Shown here: positions 27,362-35,799 of the stretch, piece by piece
How the letters are laid out: each line of letters starts with the position of its first letter
How positions within the stretch are numbered: position 1 is the stretch's first letter
From: Pseudomonas reidholzensis
Lineage (GTDB): Bacteria; Pseudomonadota; Gammaproteobacteria; Pseudomonadales; Pseudomonadaceae
Assembly: GCF_900536025.1 (NCBI RefSeq)
Contig: NZ_UNOZ01000031.1
Location: 245,870 to 309,869, forward strand
Direction: 5' to 3'
Length of the DNA stretch: 64,000 nt
Position numbers and translations under genes: made by a program
The notes under the pieces: generated by a model
What the model was told of the DNA's origin: nothing
The model's input: the letters and a program-made list of their open reading frames with translations, nothing else
Databases searched by the model: none

Positions 27362-29602
27362 TCAGAGAGGCGAACGCCGGCTACGCCCTTCGCGGCCGGC
27401 CAGCCAGCTCTGCAAGGCCTGCGCGGGCATCGGCCGCGCCATCAGGTAGCCCTGCCCCTGGTCGCAGCCGGCATTGCGCAGGAAGTCGTACTGCTCCTCG
27501 GTCTCGATGCCCTCGGCGGTAATCCGAAAGCCTAGCGCATGGCCGAGGTCGATGATCGCCCGCGCGACCGCCACCGCATCGTCATCCCCCGGCAGGTCCT
27601 TGATGAAGGCGCGATCGATCTTCAGGTGGTCGATGGGCAAGGCGCGCAGGTAGGCCAGCGACGAATAGCCGGTACCAAAGTCGTCCACCGCCGTGGCCAC
27701 GCCCATGGCCTGCAACTGGGCGAGCACGGCACAGGCCTGCTGCTGGCTTTCCATCAGCAGGCTTTCGGTAATTTCCACTTCCAGCAGGTTAGGCGGCAGC
27801 GCATGGCGCTCGAGTGCCTGGGCCAGGCTGCTGACATAGTCGCTGCGCTCGATCTGCAGGGCCGCGACGTTGATTGCCATGGTTCCGGGCAGGCAGTCGG
27901 CATCGCGCCATTCGGCCAACTGCGCGCAGGCCAGTTCCAGCACCCGTTCGCCGACCGGAATGATCAGGCCGGTGCGCTCGGCCAGCGGGATGAACTCCCC
28001 CGGCGAGACCAGCCCATGCTCCGGATCGCGCCAGCGCAGCAGCGCCTCGACGCCTTCGAGGCGGCCGCTGAACAAGTCGACCTTGGGCTGGTACCACAAC
28101 TCGAATTCGTTTTCCTGCAGGGCCCGCCGCAGGTTGCGCTCCATGTCCAGGCGCTGCTGCAGGCGGGCGGTCATGTCCGGATGGTACGGCCGCCAGGCAT
28201 TGCGCCCGCTCTCCTTGGCGACGTACATCGCGGTGTCGGCGTGGCGCAACAGGCTGTCGACGTTTTCACCGTGCTGCGGGCACCAGGCCAGGCCAAGGCT
28301 GCCAGTGACCAGCGCAGCGTTGCCGTTGAGGTCGAACGGCCGTTGCAGGCACCGCAGCATCGAGCGCAGCTGGTGACTGACCTGGCCCTGGCTGCCTTGC
28401 AGCATGAACACGAACTCGTCGCCGCCGAGGCGGCAGACCCGGTCCTCGCTGTCCAGCTCCTGCAGAAAGCGCGCGGTGGCCTGCTGCAGCAGCAGGTCGC
28501 CCATGGCGTGGCCGAGGCTGTCGTTGACCTGCTTGAAGCCGTCGATATCGAGCATCACCACCGCCAGGCCGTGGCCCTGGGCAATCGCCGCGGCCAATTG
28601 CTGCTGGAACAGCACCCGGTTGGGCAAGCCGGTGATGGTGTCGTAATGGGCCAGGCGCTCGAGCTGCGCCTGCGACTGGCGCAGCTCGCGGTTGCGCTGC
28701 TGGAGCAGGCGCCGGCTGCGGTTGAGCTGGGCGACGAACAGGCTGAACAGCCCCGTGCAGGTCAGGGCAAACAGGAACAGCGGCGAGGCGAACAGCCCCA
28801 ACGCCGGCCAGCCGTGACGCGGCGCGGCCACCAATTGCCAATGACCACCCGGGACTTCGACCGTCTGGGTCAGCAAAGGGTCTTCGAACAGGCGCGGGTC
28901 ACCCCAGATCAACCGCCCCTCGGCGCCCCTGCCGTCGGCACCGCGCACGGCCACGTCGATGTTCAGGCCAGGGCCCAGCCCAGCCGCCTGCAGCAGGCGG
29001 TCGATATCAGCGACGGTGGAGACGTTGCCCCAGTAGAACCTGACCCCGCGCTTGCCAGTGGTAAACACCGGGCGCCGATAGATCAACGCCTCACCGCCCT
29101 GGTACAGGCGCACGGGGCCCGCGAGCACAGGCCGTTGCTGCTCACGCGCGTTCTGCAGCATCGGAAACTGTTCGGGCACCCGCCTGAAGTCCAGGCCCAT
29201 GATCTTCTGGTTGCCCTTGAGCGGGTAGACATCACTGACGACGTCGCCCGGCGCCAGCACCACGTGACGCATGTAGGGCACCGAGTCCAACGCTTCACGG
29301 GCCATGCCATGGAAGTGCTCGGCACTGATGCCGCCATCGGCGGCGATCAACTGGGCGATCCCTTCGGTTTCGCCAAACGCGGCGCGCAGCTGTGCTTCAA
29401 GCGCGCTGTGCACGCCTGACAGGTGCGCGGCAATGCTCGCCACCTGCTCGTTCTGCTCGCGCTCGACTTCCAGGCGGCCGAGCACCAGCGACAGGCCGAT
29501 ACCGACCACGGCAAAGCCCACCGGCAACAGCCGATTGAAGGTGCGACGCAGCGAGCCCGCGGTCAACGGCGGTGGTTCTAGGGAAAGGTGGTCAGTTCTC
29601 AT
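27362..29602 (-). CDS. Membrane GGDEF-EAL cyclic-di-GMP enzyme with CHASE-type sensor
   Basis: Protein of 746 residues. A membrane helix (about 25-43), a periplasmic sensor of CHASE type (about 44-270), a second helix (about 272-292), a GGDEF domain (about 325-480) and an EAL domain (about 495-735). The diguanylate cyclase motif GGDEF is intact, with no RxxD inhibitory site five residues before it. The phosphodiesterase motif is intact (EGVEALLRW; DDFGTGYSSL), so it may make or degrade c-di-GMP. It lies beside the polysaccharide locus with a 280-bp divergence-free gap, a sensible partner for biofilm control (inference). Confidence 0.93.
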   Translation of the reverse strand: MRTDHLSLEPPPLTAGSLRRTFNRLLPVGFAVVGIGLSLVLGRLEVEREQNEQVASIAAHLSGVHSALEAQLRAAFGETEGIAQLIAADGGISAEHFHGMAREALDSVPYMRHVVLAPGDVVSDVYPLKGNQKIMGLDFRRVPEQFPMLQNAREQQRPVLAGPVRLYQGGEALIYRRPVFTTGKRGVRFYWGNVSTVADIDRLLQAAGLGPGLNIDVAVRGADGRGAEGRLIWGDPRLFEDPLLTQTVEVPGGHWQLVAAPRHGWPALGLFASPLFLFALTCTGLFSLFVAQLNRSRRLLQQRNRELRQSQAQLERLAHYDTITGLPNRVLFQQQLAAAIAQGHGLAVVMLDIDGFKQVNDSLGHAMGDLLLQQATARFLQELDSEDRVCRLGGDEFVFMLQGSQGQVSHQLRSMLRCLQRPFDLNGNAALVTGSLGLAWCPQHGENVDSLLRHADTAMYVAKESGRNAWRPYHPDMTARLQQRLDMERNLRRALQENEFELWYQPKVDLFSGRLEGVEALLRWRDPEHGLVSPGEFIPLAERTGLIIPVGERVLELACAQLAEWRDADCLPGTMAINVAALQIERSDYVSSLAQALERHALPPNLLEVEITESLLMESQQQACAVLAQLQAMGVATAVDDFGTGYSSLAYLRALPIDHLKIDRAFIKDLPGDDDAVAVARAIIDLGHALGFRITAEGIETEEQYDFLRNAGCDQGQGYLMARPMPAQALQSWLAGREGRSRRSPL

Positions 29603-29742
29603 GGGCCCGCGATCGACAGTCGATTGATCCTGTATCGGCGCACGCTCGCCGATATTGAGCCAGACTGGTGTTTTTCTTGGGTCGGGTGCATGCTCGCAAG
29701 CTGAAGCGTTTCACCTAGCCAAATACGTGAGGTGCAGTACCC

Positions 29743-31362
29743 ATGGACCGTTTCCTCGATACGCTGTTTCCGACTGCCGATGAAATCCCCGAGGCCTGGC
29801 GCCTGGGGCCACCACTGGAGCAGCGCGACTATCTGGTCGATGGCCAGCTCAGGCAATGGCAGGGCCCGCTGGCCACCGTGCGCAGCCCGGTCTGGCTCAA
29901 GCAAGGCGGCGAAGAGCAACAGGTGATCCTTGGCAGCGCGCCGCTGCTCGACGCCGACACTGCCCTCACAGCCCTGGACGCCGCGGTGCAGGCCTACGAC
30001 AAGGGCCGCGGAGCCTGGCCAACGATGCGCGTGGCTGAGCGCATCCAGCACGTCGAAGCGTTTCTGGCGCGCATGCGCGAGCAGCGCACGGCGGTGGTCA
30101 AGCTGCTGATGTGGGAGATCGGCAAGAACCTCAAGGACTCGGAAAAGGAGTTCGACCGCACCTGCGACTACATCGTCGACACCATCAACGCCCTCAAGGA
30201 CCTCGACCGCCGCTCCAGCCGCTTCGAGCTGGAACAGGGCACCCTCGGCCAGATCCGCCGCGCACCGCTGGGCGTGGCGTTGTGCATGGGGCCCTACAAC
30301 TACCCGTTGAACGAGACCTTCACGACCCTGATCCCGGCGCTGATCATGGGCAACACCGTGGTGTTCAAGCCGGCCAAGTTCGGCGTGCTGCTGATTCGCC
30401 CGCTGCTCGAAGCCTTCCGTGACAGTTTCCCGGCGGGGGTGATCAACGTCATCTACGGCCGAGGCCGCGAAACCGTCAGCGCCTTGATGGCCAGCGGCAA
30501 GGTCGATGTGTTTGCCTTCATCGGCACGCACAAGGCCGCCAGCGACCTGAAAAAGCTCCACCCGCGCCCGCACCGCCTGCGTGCGGCGCTCGGCCTGGAC
30601 GCCAAGAACCCAGGGATCGTGCTGCCCCAGGTCGACCTCGACAATGCGGTCGAAGAAGCGCTCACCGGCGCGCTGTCGTTCAATGGCCAACGCTGCACCG
30701 CGCTGAAGATCCTGTTCGTCCACGAAGACGTGGTCGAGGCGTTTCTCGACAAGTTCCAGCGCAAGCTCGCCGCGCTCAAGCCCGGCATGCCCTGGACGCC
30801 GGGGGTGGCGCTGACGCCGTTGCCGGAGCAAGGCAAGGTGGCCTACCTCGATGAGCTGGTGGCCGATGCCACTGGCAAGGGCGCGCGGGTACTCAACGAA
30901 GGGGGTGGGCAGAGCCGCGGCTCGTTCTTCTACCCTGCCCTGCTCTACCCGGTCAGTGCCGACATGCGTGTGTACCACGAAGAGCAGTTCGGCCCGGTGG
31001 TGCCGGTGGTGCCGTACCGCGACCTGGAAACCGTCATCGAGTACGTGCTCGACTCCGACTACGGCCAGCAGTTGAGCCTGTTCGGCAACGACCCGCAGAC
31101 CATTGGCACGCTGGTCGACACCTTTGCCAACCAGGTCGGCCGGATCAACCTCAATGCCCAGTGCCAGCGTGGGCCGGACACCTACCCGTTCAACGGCCGC
31201 AAGAACAGCGCCGAAGGGACCTTGTCGGTGCATGATGCCTTGCGCGTGTTCTCCATCCGCACATTGGTGGCGACTCGGTTCCAGGAGGCCAACAAGGAAC
31301 TGATCAGCGAGATCATCCGCAACCGTCAGTCGAGCTTCCTGACCACCGACTACATCTTCTAG
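29743..31362 (+). CDS. ALDH11-like (GAPN-type) NADP-dependent aldehyde dehydrogenase
   Basis: Protein of 539 residues of the aldehyde dehydrogenase superfamily, resembling proteins annotated as NADP-dependent glyceraldehyde-3-phosphate dehydrogenase. The catalytic cysteine is C318 (FNGQRCTALK). The residue 34 positions before it, where the general-base glutamate of ALDHs sits, is glycine 284 (in ALGLDAKNPGI). An N-terminal extension of about 40 residues precedes the usual fold. Because of the missing glutamate, its reaction may differ from classical ALDHs. It is monocistronic; the preceding 140 bp are divergent from the GGDEF-EAL gene. Confidence 0.8.
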   Translation: MDRFLDTLFPTADEIPEAWRLGPPLEQRDYLVDGQLRQWQGPLATVRSPVWLKQGGEEQQVILGSAPLLDADTALTALDAAVQAYDKGRGAWPTMRVAERIQHVEAFLARMREQRTAVVKLLMWEIGKNLKDSEKEFDRTCDYIVDTINALKDLDRRSSRFELEQGTLGQIRRAPLGVALCMGPYNYPLNETFTTLIPALIMGNTVVFKPAKFGVLLIRPLLEAFRDSFPAGVINVIYGRGRETVSALMASGKVDVFAFIGTHKAASDLKKLHPRPHRLRAALGLDAKNPGIVLPQVDLDNAVEEALTGALSFNGQRCTALKILFVHEDVVEAFLDKFQRKLAALKPGMPWTPGVALTPLPEQGKVAYLDELVADATGKGARVLNEGGGQSRGSFFYPALLYPVSADMRVYHEEQFGPVVPVVPYRDLETVIEYVLDSDYGQQLSLFGNDPQTIGTLVDTFANQVGRINLNAQCQRGPDTYPFNGRKNSAEGTLSVHDALRVFSIRTLVATRFQEANKELISEIIRNRQSSFLTTDYIF

Positions 31363-31455
31363 CAACGGGCGCCGTTATCGGGAAATAGCATTGGCACAAA
31401 TGCCGAAGCTGTACAAACATACAGCTTCGTCAGCCCCCACCCGAGGAGATGAACC

Positions 31456-31923
31456 ATGCCCGCCAAACCTATTCCCGAAGGTCAGCACAGCATCACCCCT
31501 TACCTGGGCATCAAGGATGCCGGCAAGGCCATCGAGTTCTACAAGCAGGCCTTTGGCGCCATCGAGATGTTCCGCCTCGACGGCCCCGATGGCCGTGTCG
31601 GCCATGCGGAGCTGAAGATCGGCGACTCGTCGTTGATGCTCGCCGAGCCGTGCGGCGAGAGCGGCGGCCTCACGGCCAGTCAGTCGCTCAACGGCGTTGC
31701 CGTGGGCCTGCACCTGTATGTCGAGGACTGCGACAAGGTCTACGCCCAGGCCATTGCCGCCGGCGCCAGCCAGGTCAGCCCCTTGAAGGATCAGTTCTAC
31801 GGCGACCGCAGCGGCACCGTGAAGGACCCGTTCGGCAACTTGTGGTTCGTCTCGACCCACAAGGAAGACCTCTCGCCCGAAGAAATCCGCGCCCGCGCGG
31901 CGCAAATGTTCGCCGGCAACTGA
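31456..31923 (+). CDS. VOC-superfamily (glyoxalase/PhnB-like) protein
   Basis: Protein of 155 residues with the vicinal oxygen chelate fold. The family's ITPYLGIKDAGKAIEFYKQAFG start and the KDPFGNLWFVSTH end are clear. PhnB-like proteins in this group are mostly of unknown substrate. The start follows GAGGAG at good spacing. The gene is separated from the preceding dehydrogenase by 93 bp and is followed by a strong hairpin, so it is probably a single-gene unit. Confidence 0.88.
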   Translation: MPAKPIPEGQHSITPYLGIKDAGKAIEFYKQAFGAIEMFRLDGPDGRVGHAELKIGDSSLMLAEPCGESGGLTASQSLNGVAVGLHLYVEDCDKVYAQAIAAGASQVSPLKDQFYGDRSGTVKDPFGNLWFVSTHKEDLSPEEIRARAAQMFAGN

Positions 31924-31934
31924 GCCTCAGACAG

Positions 31935-31990
31935 CAAGCCCCAAGCTTCAAGTTGAAAGCGACGCGGCTTTGCTTGAAGCTTGGGGCTTG
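31935..31990. repeat. AAGCTT-rich inverted repeat (relative of the one at 325-356)
   Basis: Perfect 18-bp arms CAAGCCCCAAGCTTCAAG (31935-31952) and its complement (31973-31990) around a 20-base loop. It lies 12 bp after the VOC stop and may serve as its transcription or message end. Confidence 0.8.
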
Positions 31991-32007
31991 TAGCTTGGAG
32001 CTGCTTC

Positions 32008-33192
32008 ATGCGAATCATCGAAAAAAGCGCCACCCTGGTGCGCAGCCTGACGGCGGCCGAGGAAGAACTGCTGGCCGGTTTCGCCGCCGGCAGCCTCAGC
32101 GGCCCCGCCGTGCTGCAGGCCAACCAGATGCTGATGAAGGTGCGCAGCGCCAACCAGTGGCTGGCCTGCGACTGCCGCAAGGACGCCGCGCCGGTGCTCA
32201 ATATCGCCCTCAATGGCGACACCGGTCGGTTGGTCCTGCGCAACAACCCGGACACCCCCGAGCACGCGCCCGGCTGCCCGTTCACCAAGGACGAGCGCGA
32301 GGCCGAAGAGCGCCGCAACGACCCCAGCCCGCCGCCCGCGTGGCTGGCCCCTGATACGCCGCTGCGGCTGATCGGCGACTTCCGCAAGGAGGCCGAGGCC
32401 GGCAGCGGCGGCGCGGCAGGTGAGCGGCGTGAACAGCAGCACCTGCTGTCGCTGCTGCTTACCTGGATCGAGATCAGCGGCCTGAACGTGTATGCCACGC
32501 ACCTGAAGAAAGACCTCACCGCGCAGTTCGCCGAGCTGCGCAGTGTCGCCAGCCGCTACCCGTTGCTGGAGCGGGTGCCGGCCAGCAACTACCTGGAAAC
32601 CCGGCTCGACATGAAGCACATGATGATGCTCAAGTCGCGCCTGCGTGAAGCCACGCTGTTCGGCAATCACCGTCGCCACGGGCTGTTGCTCGACTGTGTG
32701 GAGCAGGTCAAGGGACGCAAGCTGTTCAATGCGCGCAGCGAGGACGGCTTCGACTTCCAGGGCCATCACCTGTACTGGGGCGGCAGCCGCACCAGCGGCC
32801 CGCTGCTGGCCCTGGCGCTGTATTCGCCGGCCACTGCGGGCAGCCACTTCTATGAGCTGATCCACGTCGCCAGTGTGCCGGTGCTGTCGCGCGCGCAGCT
32901 GTTCCCGGTGTACCGCGACGAAGAGCGCGAGCCGCTCAAGGCGCTGGTGTCGTTGATCGACTGGATGGCCAGCAAGGGCGTCAAGGTGCTGATGCGCCGG
33001 CCGGTGATCGGTGGGCAGGTGATGGATGAGCTGGTGCTGACTTCCGACCAGGACCGGGTGTTGTCGGTGTCGCTGCTCGAGCAGCCGGTCGGGCCCGAGC
33101 CCGAGACCGAGCACTTCAAGCGCTATGCCGACTTCAAGAGCCTGGAGACGTTTCGCAAGTATGTGGCGGGGTTCTTCATGCGTGAGCGGTGA
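32008..33192 (+). CDS. Uncharacterised protein with a cysteine-containing N-terminal region
   Basis: Protein of 394 residues that I do not recognise. The N-terminal third contains WLACDCR and, about 40 residues later, HAPGCPF. This three-cysteine plus histidine group could bind a metal, as in CoiA- or DUF1173-like proteins (weak resemblance only). The middle and C-terminal parts are mixed alpha/beta with no signal peptide or membrane helix, so it is cytoplasmic. The start at 32008 was chosen because the upstream in-frame ATG 31981 lies inside the inverted repeat. Composition matches the chromosome. Confidence 0.75.
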   Translation: MRIIEKSATLVRSLTAAEEELLAGFAAGSLSGPAVLQANQMLMKVRSANQWLACDCRKDAAPVLNIALNGDTGRLVLRNNPDTPEHAPGCPFTKDEREAEERRNDPSPPPAWLAPDTPLRLIGDFRKEAEAGSGGAAGERREQQHLLSLLLTWIEISGLNVYATHLKKDLTAQFAELRSVASRYPLLERVPASNYLETRLDMKHMMMLKSRLREATLFGNHRRHGLLLDCVEQVKGRKLFNARSEDGFDFQGHHLYWGGSRTSGPLLALALYSPATAGSHFYELIHVASVPVLSRAQLFPVYRDEEREPLKALVSLIDWMASKGVKVLMRRPVIGGQVMDELVLTSDQDRVLSVSLLEQPVGPEPETEHFKRYADFKSLETFRKYVAGFFMRER

Positions 33193-33256
33193 TGGTGCTT
33201 CGATTTATAGCGGGGCGCCGCGGGTGCTAGTCACAGCTTCTCTAGCGCCCTCACTA

Positions 33257-33513
33257 TCGAGCGCCGCCCGCGCGGCGCTTCGCGAGTAAACTCGCTCCCA
33301 CATTTGTTGCAACGCGCCATGGCCTGTGGGAGAGGGGTTGCCAGCCTTGGTGCCAGGCGAAAGGCTGGTGGGAGGCCATCTGGGTCGGCTCAAGATCTTC
33401 GCCGGACACACAAGGGCTAAGACAGGGGTCTGTCAGGCCATGGCACGATGCAACAAATGTGGGAGCGAGTTTACTCGCGAAGCGCCGCGCGGGCGGCGCT
33501 CGATCTCAAGGAC
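33257..33513. repeat. Long inverted repeat with a third REP-like core
   Basis: Arms of about 65-75 bp at 33257-33323 and 33436-33513 are near-exact reverse complements. Each contains GCGAGTAAACTCGCTCCCAC or its complement, and they surround 112 bases of apparently non-coding DNA. The gap between the uncharacterised gene and ilvA is otherwise empty. Confidence 0.85.
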
Positions 33514-33553
33514 GCCCGAGAAGCCTGTGGCTAGCACCCGCGATGCCCCCTAA

Positions 33554-35116
33554 TCACCCCAGGAACAACCGGTACGCCGGATTCTCTGTCTCGTCCCAAT
33601 ACCGATAGCCCATCTCGTCCAAAGCCCCAGGCAACCCGCCCAGCTCATCCCCCGGCACCTCCAACGCAGCAAACACCCGCGCCTCGGCCGCACCATGGTT
33701 ACGGTAATGGAACAGGCTGATATTCCAACGCTTGCCCAGCCGTTCGAGGAAGCCCAGCAACGCCCCCGGCCGCTCAGGAAACTCGAAGCGCAACACCCGC
33801 TCATCGCTGCCCGGCGCGGCATGCCCGCCGACGGTATGGCGCACGTGCAACTTGGCCAGTTCGTTGTCGGTCAGGTCGAGCACGTTGTAGCCCTGCCCAC
33901 GCAGGCTGGCCAGCAACTGGTCACGCGGGTCGGTGAGCGGGTGAGTCTGCACGCCGACGAACAGCCGTGCCTCCTTGCCGGGGTAATAGCGGTAGTTGAA
34001 CTCGGTGATCTGGCGCTTGCCCAGCGCCTGGCAGAACGCGCGGAAACTGCCCGGCTGCTCGGGGATGGTCACGGCGATGATCGCCTCGCGCTGCTCACCC
34101 AGCTCGGCGCGCTCGGCGACATGGCGCAAGCGGTCGAAGTTGACGTTGGCGCCCGAGTCGATCGCCACCAGGGTCTGCCCCTGCGCAGCTTCACGGGCGA
34201 CGTACTTCTTGATCCCGGCCACCGCCAAGGCGCCAGACGGCTCGGTGATCGAACGGGTGTCGTCGTAGATGTCCTTGATCGCGGCGCACAGCTCATCGCT
34301 GCTGACAGTGATCACCTCATCGACGAAGTGCCGGCACAACTCGAAGCAATGCGCCCCGACCTGCGCCACCGCCACGCCATCGGCAAAGGTCCCGACCTGC
34401 GGCAGGATCACCCGCTCGCCCGCCGCCAGGGCAGCCTGCAAGCAGTTGGAGTCTTCCGGTTCGACGCCGATCACCTTGACCTCGGGGCGCAGGTACTTGA
34501 CGTAGGCGGCGATCCCCGCGATCAGGCCACCGCCGCCCACCGGCACGAAGATCGCATCCAGCGCGCCGGGGTGCTGGCGGAGGATTTCCATCGCCACCGT
34601 GCCCTGCCCGGCGATCACGTCCGGGTCGTCGAACGGCGGCACGAAGGTGGCGCCCTGCTCGTCGGCGAGTTTCAGGGCATGGGCCAACGCATGCGGGAAG
34701 CTCTCGCCGTGTAGCACCACCTGACCGCCGCGCGAGCGCACGCCCTCGATCTTCAAGGTCGGCGTGGTGGTCGGCATGACGATCGTCGCGCGCATGCCCA
34801 GGTGTGCGGCGGCCAGCGCCACGCCCTGTGCGTGGTTGCCTGCGGAGGCGGTGATCACGCCCCGTTCGCGCTGGGCGCTGGTCAACCGTGACAGCCGGGT
34901 GTAGGCGCCACGGATCTTGAAGGAAAAGGTCGGCTGCAGGTCCTCGCGTTTCAGCAGCACCTGGTTGCCAAGGCTGGCCGACAGCGCAGGGGCGGCTTGC
35001 AAGGGGGTCTCGATGGCCAGGTCGTACACCGGCGCGGCAAGAATGCGCCGAACCTGCTCCGACAGCAGTTGTTGCGGCGAAGTGGCAGAACGCGGGGTGA
35101 CGCTGAGATTGCTCAT
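33554..35116 (-). CDS. ilvA: Threonine dehydratase, biosynthetic
   Basis: Protein of 520 residues: a PLP-dependent catalytic domain (about 20-335) and two C-terminal ACT-like regulatory domains (about 345-510). The PLP lysine is K67 (FSFKIRGAY) and the phosphate-binding loop is PVGGGGLIAG. The length and two regulatory domains mark the isoleucine-inhibited biosynthetic form, which makes 2-oxobutanoate from threonine, the first step of isoleucine synthesis. ATG 35116 follows CAGGAG. Immediately upstream is an Ile-rich leader peptide and an attenuator terminator. Confidence 0.94.
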   Translation of the reverse strand: MSNLSVTPRSATSPQQLLSEQVRRILAAPVYDLAIETPLQAAPALSASLGNQVLLKREDLQPTFSFKIRGAYTRLSRLTSAQRERGVITASAGNHAQGVALAAAHLGMRATIVMPTTTPTLKIEGVRSRGGQVVLHGESFPHALAHALKLADEQGATFVPPFDDPDVIAGQGTVAMEILRQHPGALDAIFVPVGGGGLIAGIAAYVKYLRPEVKVIGVEPEDSNCLQAALAAGERVILPQVGTFADGVAVAQVGAHCFELCRHFVDEVITVSSDELCAAIKDIYDDTRSITEPSGALAVAGIKKYVAREAAQGQTLVAIDSGANVNFDRLRHVAERAELGEQREAIIAVTIPEQPGSFRAFCQALGKRQITEFNYRYYPGKEARLFVGVQTHPLTDPRDQLLASLRGQGYNVLDLTDNELAKLHVRHTVGGHAAPGSDERVLRFEFPERPGALLGFLERLGKRWNISLFHYRNHGAAEARVFAALEVPGDELGGLPGALDEMGYRYWDETENPAYRLFLG

Positions 35117-35158
35117 CGATGACTCCTGGTGGTAGTAGCTTGCCAAGGAGTCAGAGAG

Positions 35159-35184
35159 AAAAAACCCGCCTCCAGGGCGGGTTA
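35159..35184 (-). terminator. Attenuator terminator upstream of ilvA
   Basis: On the minus strand an AACCCGCC / GGCGGGTT stem around a 5-base loop is followed by a run of T. Its 5' arm can instead pair with GGCGGG at the end of the leader peptide gene (35208-35203), which gives the alternative antiterminator. Confidence 0.85.
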
Positions 35185-35198
35185 GGTGCACGTACGCG

Positions 35199-35267
35199 CT
35201 AGCCCGCCAATCCGATAATGGCGGTAATAATAATGCTCAGGGCGCGACGCTGCGGGGAGGTATTCAT
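35199..35267 (-). CDS. Isoleucine-rich leader peptide of the ilvA attenuator
   Basis: A 22-residue frame starting MNTSPQRRAL and containing SIIITAIIG, with five isoleucine codons in seven positions, then LAG and TAG. Its stop overlaps region 2 of the attenuator, so a ribosome that finishes the peptide covers GGCGGG and lets the terminator (35159-35184) form. A ribosome stalled for charged tRNA-Ile leaves it free to sequester CCCGCC. No good Shine-Dalgarno is visible. A TTGACT box (35305-35300) overlapping the previous gene's stop could place the transcript start almost at the ATG. Confidence 0.85.
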   Translation of the reverse strand: MNTSPQRRALSIIITAIIGLAG

Positions 35268-35301
35268 GGGCAAGGAACTTAGCCTGCCCAGGCACAGGAA
35301 G

Positions 35302-35733
35302 TCAACACTTGGCCTCTTGGGCCGAGACCGGCACGTCGAACACCTTGTCGAAGCCCCACTGGAAGACGAACGCGTAGAGAAAGAAGAACACGAACAGCGC
35401 GAGGTTGGTCAGCAGCGCCGCCCACAGGCTGATGTCCAGCCAGAACGCCACCAGCGGCAGCAGGATCAGCACCAGCCCGCCCTCGAACCCCAAGGCATGC
35501 AGCACCCGCCGCAGAAAGGTCCGGCTGCGGCGCTGCTGGCGTGCCTCCCAGCGCTCGAAGGCCCAGTTGTAGCCCATGTTCCAGCTCATCGCGATACCCG
35601 ACATCAAGGCCGCGAGCGCCGTCGAATGGGACATCCCGGCATCGAACATGAGTGACAGCGCGGGGGCCACACAGGCGACGGCGATGATCTCGTAACAGAT
35701 CGCCTGGACGATCTTGCGGGCCTTGCCTTGCAT
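35302..35733 (-). CDS. PACE-family (AceI-like) efflux transporter
   Basis: Protein of 143 residues made of two tandem bacterial transmembrane-pair domains, four helices in total. The family's N-terminal QAICYEIIAVACVAPALSL and SWNMGYNWAFERWE (with the conserved W-N-x-x-F/W and acidic residue) are visible. PACE proteins export chlorhexidine, acriflavine-like compounds or short-chain diamines across the inner membrane. The start follows CAGGAG. It is transcribed toward ilvA, and its stop overlaps the possible ilvA leader promoter. Confidence 0.85.
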   Translation of the reverse strand: MQGKARKIVQAICYEIIAVACVAPALSLMFDAGMSHSTALAALMSGIAMSWNMGYNWAFERWEARQQRRSRTFLRRVLHALGFEGGLVLILLPLVAFWLDISLWAALLTNLALFVFFFLYAFVFQWGFDKVFDVPVSAQEAKC

Positions 35734-35799
35734 GGACTGCTCCTGGGGGAAAGCGGACAGAAACGGTACGCCGGTTACCACCGATGTTCAACCGGCCAG

